Shown: positions 31,180 through 38,130 of the stretch, one piece after another
How positions within the stretch are numbered: the first letter of the stretch is position 1
Layout: each line of letters begins with the position of its first letter
DNA from: Betaproteobacteria bacterium
Lineage (GTDB): Bacteria > Pseudomonadota > Gammaproteobacteria > Burkholderiales > Casimicrobiaceae
Length of the DNA stretch: 38,130 bases
Direction of reading: 5' to 3'
NCBI GenBank assembly: GCA_005882995.1
Contig: VBCY01000024.1
Location: 20,332-58,461, forward strand
The notes under the pieces: generated by a model
Told to the model about the DNA's origin: nothing
Databases searched by the model: none
The model's input: the letters and a program-made list of their open reading frames with translations, nothing else
Made by a program: the position numbers and the translations under genes

Positions 31180-33822
31180 TCAAAGCAGTCGAAGCTGACG
31201 GGCGCGAGCCAGCGCTTCGATACGATTGCGTACCTGCAGCTTGCCGAAGATCTGATTCATTCGCCATTTGGTCGTACCCACGGTCATCGCCAGCCGATCT
31301 GCAATCTCCTGGTTGGTCATGCCCTTGTCGAGCAGACCGAGAATCTCCACTTCGATCTTGCCCAATCTTTCGACCAAGGGACCCGCCGGACGTACGCCCT
31401 GCTCGGGCGTCCGCGGCTCGAGTAGACTTTGCACGAATGCAGGTGCGACGTGGCGCGCCTGTTCCAGCATAGGCGTCAAGTTCGCCCCTTCGTCGAGAAA
31501 TAGCCGCCGATATCCCGCCGTTGCTGCAAGCGACACTGCCGACAGGAGGTATTCCTGCGCGCCCGTGGGCTGGTTCAAGCTTCTCTTGCACAGCGCTTGA
31601 AGAATGTGAATCGCGATCAGGCTGCCGTCGCTGCGTTGCCGCAAGGCCGATTCTTCCAGCGCCGACAGAATTTTCCATGCAGCGCTGGGGCTGCGCTGCG
31701 CGAGCAGCAGACGCGCCCGCAGGATCGATTCCTGCTCCAACGGCAGGCCCACGAGGTTGCGCGCGTCCTCCAGCGTGCGAGCCGCAGCCTCGAGATTGCC
31801 TTCCCGAAGTTGAAGCTCGGCCGTGGTTGCCGCAACAAGCCGCTGCCGACGTGGGCTCTCCGGGCGGTCGGAAACTTCGCGTGCAGCGGCCAGCGTCGAC
31901 CATGCGTCGTTGACCTCGCCCCCCGTATGCTGCAACTTGGCCAATGCGCACTTGCCCACAACCTTGAAATACACCATGCCGAGTTGTTCGCAGAGGTTGA
32001 TGCCGGTGACAAGCGATAGTCGCGCCGAAGGCAGGTCGTCGGCTTCGTACTGCAGTGCTCCCAGGGGGATATGTACCAGGCCGGCGATGGGAAGGGGATG
32101 ATCCTCGCTGTCGACCGCTTCATCGGCCGCCTCACGACACAACAGGATTGCCTCCCGAAGCTGGCCTTGCGCGTTCAACACGATCGCGAGATGCCCGAGC
32201 GCATCGAAGGCCATGAAGCGGTTTCCCAGTTGCTTTGCCAGAGCAACGGCTTTGCGCAAGGTGATGACAGCCGCGCGACGGTCCCGAGTCAGGCTTTGCG
32301 CCTGGCCCATCATGCAAAGCACGTAGGCATGGAAAAAAGACGCTTCGTCTCCCAGACGCTGCAGCGCTTGCTCCGCCAGAGGAATCGCTTCCTGCGGATC
32401 GGACCAGTTGAGTGCCAGGAACGCCTGGAAGGAAAGGAGTTTCCCGAGGTGCTCCGTCGGGCCCTTGAGCTTCACATCGGAGCGCGCAAGCGCCGCGTAC
32501 GATTCTGCTTCCGCGCTCTGCCCGCGCATATACAGCAGCCACGCCTTGTAGCCGGCGAGATCAGGATTGGCGCGTAACGCGCTCTCAGGCAGCTCGCGCA
32601 ACCATGAAAGAACGGTCGGTATCTGTCCGCGCGCCAAAGTGTTTTCGGATTGGGCGCGAATCAGACGCACCGATGCATCGATGTCCTCCGCCGCGAGCGC
32701 GTGCCTGATCGCTTCCTCGCCAAATCCGTTCGTCTCGAACCATGCGCTTGCAATCAGGTGCAGCTCGCGCTTTTCATCAGGCGAAACGCCGCTGCGCAGG
32801 TAGTCGGCAAAGAGCTGGTGGTAGCGGTACCACTGCCGATCGTCGTCGAGAGGCACCAGGAACATGTTGCGCTGATCAAGGCGTGCGAGCTGCGCTTCGC
32901 CGTCAGTCCTTCCGGTGAGCGCATTGCAAAGTGGCGCGCAAAGCCGGTCCAGGATCGACGTGCGATGCAACAATGCGCGCGTCTCGTCCGACTGCCCTTT
33001 CAGGACTTCCGATGCAAGGTAATCGACCAGATAACGGTGGCGTGCGCTGAACGTCGAGGGGACCTCCGCCGCCGGCAGCGCCGCAACGTTCTTTCCATGC
33101 AAGCGCATCGACAGCGCGGCCATCTGCAACGCGGCGATCCACCCTTCGGTGCGCGCTTCCAGCGTTCGCGCCGCCTTGGCGTCTATGTCGAGGCCCATGG
33201 TCTGCCTGAAGAACACGACGGCTTCTTCGTAGGAAAAGCGCAGTTGCTCGACGCCAACGTCGAAAACGCGTTCCAGGGACCGCCAGCGTGCAAGTGGAAG
33301 ACTTGGCTCCTCGCGGGTGCAAATCACCAGTCGGAGCTTCTCCGGCATGCGCTCGACCAGCGAGGCGACCGCGGGGTTGACTTCGTCGCTGCTCACGGTG
33401 TGATAGTCGTCCAGCACCAGCACCAAGGGCTCTTCCGCTTCCGCGATCTCATTCAGCAGCAGCGACACGAGATCGACGGGCCCTGGCATCTTCAGGCTGC
33501 CAAGCAGAAAAATCGGCGCTCTTCCTACTCGAGGCTCGACCGCCTGCAGAGTCGCCGTCAGGTAGTAGACGAAATGCACGGGATCGCTGTCGTCGGCATC
33601 CACTGAGAGCCAGGCAGTGCGCGCATCGCGACCGGTTTCGTTGAGCCAGCTGGTGATAAGCGTCGTCTTGCCGAAACCTGCAGGGGCGGACACCAGTGTC
33701 AGAGGTCGAGTCACCGCCTCCTCCAGCAGTTCGAGCAGGCGCTGGCGAACGACCGTGTGCGGCCGCAGGGGCGGCGTCGCGATCTTGGTCTTGATGAGCG
33801 GAATGTAGGCGGAGGCGTTCAC
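31180..33822 (-). CDS. MalT/LuxR-type ATP-dependent transcriptional activator
   Basis: An 880-residue LAL-type regulator. Walker A near residues 46-54 (VSAPAGFGKTT) and Walker B (LVLVLDDYHTVSSDEV) in a STAND ATPase, a long TPR-like helical region, and a C-terminal LuxR helix-turn-helix (KIEVEILGLLDKGMTNQEIA, RLAMTVGTTKWRMNQIFGKL). Related proteins bind an inducer on the helical part and activate neighbouring catabolic genes. Its position right before aroE suggests it controls the quinate/shikimate operon; it also lies 19 nt after cydB. The start is GTG at 33822 with a poor ribosome binding site. Confidence 0.88.
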   Translation of the reverse strand: MNASAYIPLIKTKIATPPLRPHTVVRQRLLELLEEAVTRPLTLVSAPAGFGKTTLITSWLNETGRDARTAWLSVDADDSDPVHFVYYLTATLQAVEPRVGRAPIFLLGSLKMPGPVDLVSLLLNEIAEAEEPLVLVLDDYHTVSSDEVNPAVASLVERMPEKLRLVICTREEPSLPLARWRSLERVFDVGVEQLRFSYEEAVVFFRQTMGLDIDAKAARTLEARTEGWIAALQMAALSMRLHGKNVAALPAAEVPSTFSARHRYLVDYLASEVLKGQSDETRALLHRTSILDRLCAPLCNALTGRTDGEAQLARLDQRNMFLVPLDDDRQWYRYHQLFADYLRSGVSPDEKRELHLIASAWFETNGFGEEAIRHALAAEDIDASVRLIRAQSENTLARGQIPTVLSWLRELPESALRANPDLAGYKAWLLYMRGQSAEAESYAALARSDVKLKGPTEHLGKLLSFQAFLALNWSDPQEAIPLAEQALQRLGDEASFFHAYVLCMMGQAQSLTRDRRAAVITLRKAVALAKQLGNRFMAFDALGHLAIVLNAQGQLREAILLCREAADEAVDSEDHPLPIAGLVHIPLGALQYEADDLPSARLSLVTGINLCEQLGMVYFKVVGKCALAKLQHTGGEVNDAWSTLAAAREVSDRPESPRRQRLVAATTAELQLREGNLEAAARTLEDARNLVGLPLEQESILRARLLLAQRSPSAAWKILSALEESALRQRSDGSLIAIHILQALCKRSLNQPTGAQEYLLSAVSLAATAGYRRLFLDEGANLTPMLEQARHVAPAFVQSLLEPRTPEQGVRPAGPLVERLGKIEVEILGLLDKGMTNQEIADRLAMTVGTTKWRMNQIFGKLQVRNRIEALARARQLRLL

Positions 33823-33841
33823 GGCTCAGTGCGGCACCCTT

Positions 33842-34846
33842 TCAGTGGTAACCAGCGTCGCCCTTCACCTTGCCGCGAAACACATAGTACGACCATCCGG
33901 TGTACATCACGATGATGGGCAACAGAAACAGCGTCCCGATCAACAGAAAGGCCTGCGACTTGGTCGACGACGCGGCGTCCCAAAGACTGATGGTATGCGG
34001 AACGATATTGGGCCAGATGCTGATCGAGAGACCGGCGTATCCCGTAAGAAACAGCGCCATCGCTGCAAGAAACGGCGTGCCCTCGCGAACGCTGTAAAGG
34101 GAATGCCACAACCACCCGGCGATGATCGCGCACGCAATCGGCACGGGCGCCAGCCAGGCGATGTTCGGCCAGGAGAACCATCGCTGCGCGATACGTGGCT
34201 CGAGCAGGGGCGTCCAGATACTCACGACAACGATAAAAATCACGACTCCGTAGAGCGCGAGACGCGCCTTGCTCCTGGCCCAATGCTGGAGTGCGCCTTC
34301 GGTCTTGGTCACCAGCCACGTCGCGCCCAGCAGGACATAGCCAAAAACCAGGCCGACCCCCACAGCGAGTGGAAACGGGCCAACCCAGTCGAACATGGAT
34401 CCCGCGAAGTGCCTTCCTTGCACCGTATAACCCCGCACGAAGCTGCCGAGCACGACGCCTTGCGCAAAAGTCGCCAGCAAGGAGCCCCAGAAAAAAGCGT
34501 TGTCCCAGACAAAGCGAGCCCGATGCTCTTTCATCCGAAACTCGAACGCGACGCCGCGAAAAATGAGTCCGAGCAGCATCACCAGGATCGGGAAATAGCT
34601 GGCCGGAATGATGATGGCGAAGGCGAGCGGGAAGGCGGCGAACAACCCGATGCCGCCAAGGATCAGCCAGGTCTCGTTGCCATCCCAGATCGGCGCCACT
34701 GAATTCATCATCGCGTTGCGCGACGCGTCGTCGGGCGCAAAGGGAAACAGGATGCCGACGCCCAGGTCGAAACCGTCAAGCAGCACGTACATGAAAACCG
34801 CGAGCGCGAGGATAAGCGTCCATACGGGGACGAGGTCGATGGTCAT
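33842..34846 (-). CDS. cydB: Cytochrome bd-type quinol oxidase subunit II
   Basis: A 334-residue CydB/CioB protein with about eight or nine membrane helices. Motifs: VFMYVLLDGFDLGVGILFPF, MNSVAPIWDGNETWLILGG and RGVAFEFRMKEHRARFVWD. It pairs with CydA to reduce O2 to water from quinol in the inner membrane. The start lies 2 nt after the cydA stop, so the two are coupled. No cydX-like third subunit is seen after the stop; the MalT-type gene starts 19 nt further. Confidence 0.94.
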   Translation of the reverse strand: MTIDLVPVWTLILALAVFMYVLLDGFDLGVGILFPFAPDDASRNAMMNSVAPIWDGNETWLILGGIGLFAAFPLAFAIIIPASYFPILVMLLGLIFRGVAFEFRMKEHRARFVWDNAFFWGSLLATFAQGVVLGSFVRGYTVQGRHFAGSMFDWVGPFPLAVGVGLVFGYVLLGATWLVTKTEGALQHWARSKARLALYGVVIFIVVVSIWTPLLEPRIAQRWFSWPNIAWLAPVPIACAIIAGWLWHSLYSVREGTPFLAAMALFLTGYAGLSISIWPNIVPHTISLWDAASSTKSQAFLLIGTLFLLPIIVMYTGWSYYVFRGKVKGDAGYH

Positions 34847-34848
34847 GA

Positions 34849-36228
34849 TTAATCAGCCTCGGCGGCAGAAAACGGCCGCGCCGGACGCTGGTCGGTACGT
34901 GGCGCGGTAGCTTCCATCAGCGCCGGTCCTGATCCGATCAGCTTGAACAGGTAATACAGACCCGCTCCGAAGATGAACACGTAGACCAGCGCGTACATGG
35001 CGAGGGAAATGGTCACGTCACTAGAGCCCAAGTTCGGCGTAACCGCATCCGCGGTCCGCAGGAATCCATAGACCACCCACGGTTGGCGTCCGGCCTCGGT
35101 CGTTACCCAACCTCCCGTGACTGCAATAAAGCCGACCGGGATCGCGTAGTTGCAGACCCGGAGATAGAGCGATGTGTCGTAGAGTCGCCGCTTGAAGGCG
35201 AGCCACCAGCCCCAGACGGTGATGAGCAGCATCAGCCCCCACATGCCCAGCATGATGCGGAAGGCGTAGAACACGACGGCGACCGGCGGCCGGTCTTCCT
35301 TGGGGAAGTCGCGCAAGCCGACGACGCGACCGTCGATGCTGTGCGTGAGATACAGGCTTGCGAGGCCGGGGATTCCGATCTCGGCACGGTTAGTCTCCGT
35401 CGCTTCGTCAGGAATCGCGAACAGCACCATGCTCTGTCGCGTGCCTGTATCCCATAGACCTTCCATCGCCGCGAGCTTCTCCGGCTGGTAATGCAACGTG
35501 TTGAGCCCGTGCAAGTCGCCCAGGCCGGCCTGTAACGGGACAAGGATCGATGCGAGCCCGATGCCCATTGCCAGCATCACCTTGCTTTCCTCGACGAAGC
35601 GGCCGCGACTCAGGTAATGCGCAGCGATCCCGATGACCGTAAAAGCGGTGGTCAGATAGACCGCCGTGAGCGTGTGCATGAAGCGGAACGGAAACGATGG
35701 ATTCCAGATCACTTCCAGCCAGTCGAAGGGAAAGAAGCGGCCGTTGACCATGGAGAAGCCGTTCGGCGTGTGCATCCAGCTGTTGGCGACCAGGATCCAG
35801 AAGGTCGACAAGAGCGTTCCGACCGCAACCATCAGGGCAGCGAAAAAGTGCACCCACGGCGGGACGAGCTTGCGACCGAACAGCAGTACGCCGAGGAAAC
35901 CGGCTTCCAGAAAAAACGCCGTCAGCCCTTCGTATGCCATCAACGGTGCGAGAACGTCGGCCACCATGTCGGAGTAACGGCTCCAGTTGGTGCCGAACTG
36001 GAACGGCATGACGATCCCCGAAACCACGCCCATGCCGAAAGACACCGCGAAGATCTTGATCCAGAAGTTGGAAATGCGCAGGAAGACAGGTTTCCGGGTG
36101 ACGAAGTGCAGTCCCTCCAGCACCGCGATGTACGACGCGAGGCCGATGGTGAACGCGGGCAACAGGAAGTGGAACGCCACCACGAAGGCGAACTGCAATC
36201 GCGACAGCAGGACCGCGTCGATGTGCAT
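34849..36228 (-). CDS. cydA: Cytochrome bd-type quinol oxidase subunit I (CIO-like)
   Basis: A 459-residue CydA/CioA protein. Heme-ligand helices are visible: LQFAFVVAFHFLLPAFTIGL with the b595/d His near the N-terminus, MAYEGLTAFFLEAGFLGVLL with Glu residues near 100, and NGFSMVNGRFFPFDWLEVIW. GGWVTTEAGRQPWVVYGFLR is the GRQPW signature. The quinol-binding Q loop is of the short type, as in cyanide-insensitive oxidases (459 residues versus about 520 for E. coli CydA). Such oxidases work at low oxygen or under respiratory poisons. It follows phaC by 29 nt. Confidence 0.93.
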   Translation of the reverse strand: MHIDAVLLSRLQFAFVVAFHFLLPAFTIGLASYIAVLEGLHFVTRKPVFLRISNFWIKIFAVSFGMGVVSGIVMPFQFGTNWSRYSDMVADVLAPLMAYEGLTAFFLEAGFLGVLLFGRKLVPPWVHFFAALMVAVGTLLSTFWILVANSWMHTPNGFSMVNGRFFPFDWLEVIWNPSFPFRFMHTLTAVYLTTAFTVIGIAAHYLSRGRFVEESKVMLAMGIGLASILVPLQAGLGDLHGLNTLHYQPEKLAAMEGLWDTGTRQSMVLFAIPDEATETNRAEIGIPGLASLYLTHSIDGRVVGLRDFPKEDRPPVAVVFYAFRIMLGMWGLMLLITVWGWWLAFKRRLYDTSLYLRVCNYAIPVGFIAVTGGWVTTEAGRQPWVVYGFLRTADAVTPNLGSSDVTISLAMYALVYVFIFGAGLYYLFKLIGSGPALMEATAPRTDQRPARPFSAAEAD

Positions 36229-36257
36229 GGTGCGTCAACCGTTTCGCGAGAGATCGG

Positions 36258-37952
36258 TCATTCGTCCTCCTGCAACACGTAGCGCCCGGGCGCGTCCTCG
36301 ACGCGCTTGTACTGGCGATTGCCGAGCGTCTTGCCGGCCGGCACCATCGCACCCGCGTGGCCGTCGAGCCATTGCGTCCAGGTCGGCCACCAGCTTCCGG
36401 GCATGCTCTGCGAACCCTCGAACCAGCGATCGGGATCGGGATCCGTGACGCTGTTCACCCAGAAGTTGCGCTTGTTCTTCGCCGGCGGATTGATGACTCC
36501 AGCGATGTGCCCGCTTGCGCCAAGGACAAAGGTCGACTCGCCCGCGAGCAGCTCGATCGACGCATAGGCGGTATGCCAGGGAACGATGTGGTCTTCCCGC
36601 GATGCGTAGACAAATGCCGGGATGTCGATCAGCGAAAGATCGACCGGCACGCCGCACTGGGTCGTCTTTCCGGCGATGCGAAGATTGTTCTCGAGATAGG
36701 TATTACGCACATACCAGCAGAACATGGGGCCGGGAAGATTGGTGCTGTCGGCATTCCAGTAGAGCATGTCGAAGGCCGGTGGCCCCTTGCCCTTGAGATA
36801 GCTGTTCACCACGTATTGCCAGATCAGATCATTGGATCGCAGCGAGGAGAAGGTGAAGGCGAGCTCCTTGCCCTTCATCAAGCCGCCGGAACCGATCGAG
36901 GCCTCGCGCGCCGCGACACTCTGTGGGGTCACCAACGCGCCGATCTCGCCGGTATCGGTGAAATCGAGCATGGTGGTGAGCAGCGTGATCGAAGCGACCC
37001 TGTCAATTTCCTGCGCGCGCTGAACCGCGATCGCGCAGGCAAGCAACGTTCCGCCGACGCAAAATCCCAGCGCATTCACCTTGTCCGCGCCACTCACTCC
37101 CAGCGCCACGTCGATGGCTCGCATGACACCTTCGCGAAGGTAATCGTCCCAGGTCCAATGTCCCTGCTCCGGTCCGGCGTTGCGCCACGAAACCATGAAC
37201 ACCGTGTGCCCCTGGCCGACGACGTGGCGCACGATGGAATTTTCCGGCTTCAGATCGAGAATGTAGAACTTGTTGATGCATGGGGGGATCATCAACAGAG
37301 GATGTTCATGTACTTCAGCGGTGGTCGGCGCGTACTGGATCACCTGCATCAAGTCGTTTTCGAAGATGACGGCACCGGGCGTCGTCGCGAGGTCCTTGCC
37401 GACGACATAGGCCTTTTCGTCGGTGGATGAGACCTGTCCCTTGCCGAGATCCTCGAAGAACAGGTTCATGCCTTGCACAACGCTCTGGCCGCCAGTCTCT
37501 GCGGCGAGCTGCATCGCTTCCGGATTGGTTGCGAAGAAATTGGATGGGCTCATGGCGTCGACGAATTGGCGCATGCCGTAGCGCATTTGCGCCTTGGTGG
37601 TGTCGTCGAGCGGCACCGATTCCACCGCTCCTTTCAGGAAATCCGAATACGCGAGGTACGTCCGGCGCACGAGATCGAACCGTGGATCGTTTCTCCAGGC
37701 GTCGGCAGCAAAGCGCTTGTCTTCGCCGGGGGTGGGCTTGCTTTGGGCGTCCGTCTCATCGCTTGCCGCGGATTTACCGGACCAGAAATCGGTCACTTGT
37801 TTCATGAATTGCTGCTGTGCTTCTGTCATCTGCCGAGTCAGCGCGGTGAAGCCGGCCATCGGATCGACGTGCGGCGCATTGCCGAAGACGTCCTGCCCAC
37901 CCTTGAGCAGATTTGCGAACATTTCAATCGGATCGTTCGGCGTCGTACTCAT
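36258..37952 (-). CDS. phaC: Class I poly(3-hydroxyalkanoate) synthase
   Basis: A 564-residue PhaC. It has an N-terminal domain (SNFFATNPEAMQLAAETGGQ, GMNLFFEDLGKG) and an alpha/beta hydrolase catalytic domain with the lipase-like box NALGFCVGGTLLACA, nucleophile Cys298, then Asp in YASREDHIVPW and His in VLGASGHIAGVINPP. It polymerises (R)-3-hydroxyacyl-CoA into storage granules. ATG 37952 is supported by CAGGAG seven bases upstream; the frame extends to 38093 but that part is not family-like. No phaA/phaB adjoins in this window. Confidence 0.95.
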   Translation of the reverse strand: MSTTPNDPIEMFANLLKGGQDVFGNAPHVDPMAGFTALTRQMTEAQQQFMKQVTDFWSGKSAASDETDAQSKPTPGEDKRFAADAWRNDPRFDLVRRTYLAYSDFLKGAVESVPLDDTTKAQMRYGMRQFVDAMSPSNFFATNPEAMQLAAETGGQSVVQGMNLFFEDLGKGQVSSTDEKAYVVGKDLATTPGAVIFENDLMQVIQYAPTTAEVHEHPLLMIPPCINKFYILDLKPENSIVRHVVGQGHTVFMVSWRNAGPEQGHWTWDDYLREGVMRAIDVALGVSGADKVNALGFCVGGTLLACAIAVQRAQEIDRVASITLLTTMLDFTDTGEIGALVTPQSVAAREASIGSGGLMKGKELAFTFSSLRSNDLIWQYVVNSYLKGKGPPAFDMLYWNADSTNLPGPMFCWYVRNTYLENNLRIAGKTTQCGVPVDLSLIDIPAFVYASREDHIVPWHTAYASIELLAGESTFVLGASGHIAGVINPPAKNKRNFWVNSVTDPDPDRWFEGSQSMPGSWWPTWTQWLDGHAGAMVPAGKTLGNRQYKRVEDAPGRYVLQEDE

Positions 37953-37998
37953 GAAGGCTCCTGCAATAGTTGACACGCGCCGCCAGCCACGTTCCGCT

Positions 37999-38130
37999 CT
38001 AATGCAGCTTGACGTGAGGATCCGTCCGGCGCGTGATGATTCGTGCGGCGGTGTCGAGCGAGACTTTCCACCAGCCGTGCAGCGCGAGCTCATGCATCTT
38101 GTAAAGCGACAGGTACATCAATCGCGCGAA
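37999..38130 (-). CDS. C-terminal end of an unidentified protein (5' part outside window)
   Basis: A frame open from the right edge ends at TAG (38001-37999) after 43 residues: FARLMYLSLYKMHELALHG, then WWKVSLDTAARIITRRTDPH and VKLH. It lies 46 nt before phaC on the same strand, so it may be part of the same transcript. The sequence looks natural (amphipathic helix, no rare composition), but I cannot assign a family from so short a tail. Confidence 0.5.
   Translation of the reverse strand, partial: FARLMYLSLYKMHELALHGWWKVSLDTAARIITRRTDPHVKLH

Overview
The window is GC-rich, densely packed proteobacterial chromosome. A class I PHA synthase, a cyanide-insensitive-type cytochrome bd oxidase, a quinate/shikimate catabolic cluster, DUF3309/DUF4142/DUF2934/YXWGXW stress proteins and dRS3-like repeats together suggest a soil- or plant-associated betaproteobacterium (Burkholderiales-like). 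This is inferred from gene content only; there is no rRNA or other marker gene.

Left part (1-9.7 kb): the 5' part of a FtsW/RodA-like membrane protein runs off the left edge on the minus strand. It is followed by many short secreted, lipo- or membrane proteins (DUF3309, a Pro-rich peptide, a glycine-zipper/peptidoglycan-binding lipoprotein, DUF4142, DUF2934, YXWGXW, a PH-domain protein, a Gly/Ser-rich protein). Between them lie two decayed 3' ends of metabolic genes (a TPP-dependent enzyme and a PQQ-dependent sugar dehydrogenase) and dispersed repeats.

The main discovery is a 29-30 bp composite site, TCCTACA-N4-AATCAG-N7-CYGAT. It occurs six times with invariant internal spacing, always oriented towards a gene and 67-107 nt before its start codon. 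It precedes DUF3309, the 2820 operon, DUF2934, YXWGXW, an unknown 77-aa protein, and a Cys-rich small protein that leads the Ku operon. This looks like one regulon, probably a stress response, read either by an alternative sigma factor or by a dimeric regulator.

Middle (9.8-18.3 kb): an unassigned PLP fold-type-I enzyme is followed by a compact plus-strand run: Cys-rich small protein, Ku, a LigD that lacks its ligase domain (PE-POL only), then a translationally coupled cassette of papain/C39-like peptidase, RimK-type ATP-grasp, GCS2-type carboxylate-amine ligase and N-formylglutamate amidohydrolase-like protein. The spacing suggests that NHEJ repair and a small-molecule/peptide amidoligase pathway share one transcript under the motif. 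A very large CheB-CheR-PAS-histidine kinase-receiver hybrid converges on it.

Right part (22.7-38.1 kb, all minus strand): a quinate/shikimate degradation locus (type II dehydroquinase, Gfo/Idh/MocA oxidoreductase, a TIM-barrel gene interrupted by TGA, an MHS-family MFS transporter, an intradiol dioxygenase, a QuiC-type dehydroshikimate dehydratase, an enoyl-CoA hydratase, a shikimate dehydrogenase). Several members look damaged: one nonsense codon and two apparent in-frame internal deletions. Upstream lie a MalT/LuxR-type regulator, cydB, cydA, phaC and the 3' end of one more gene.
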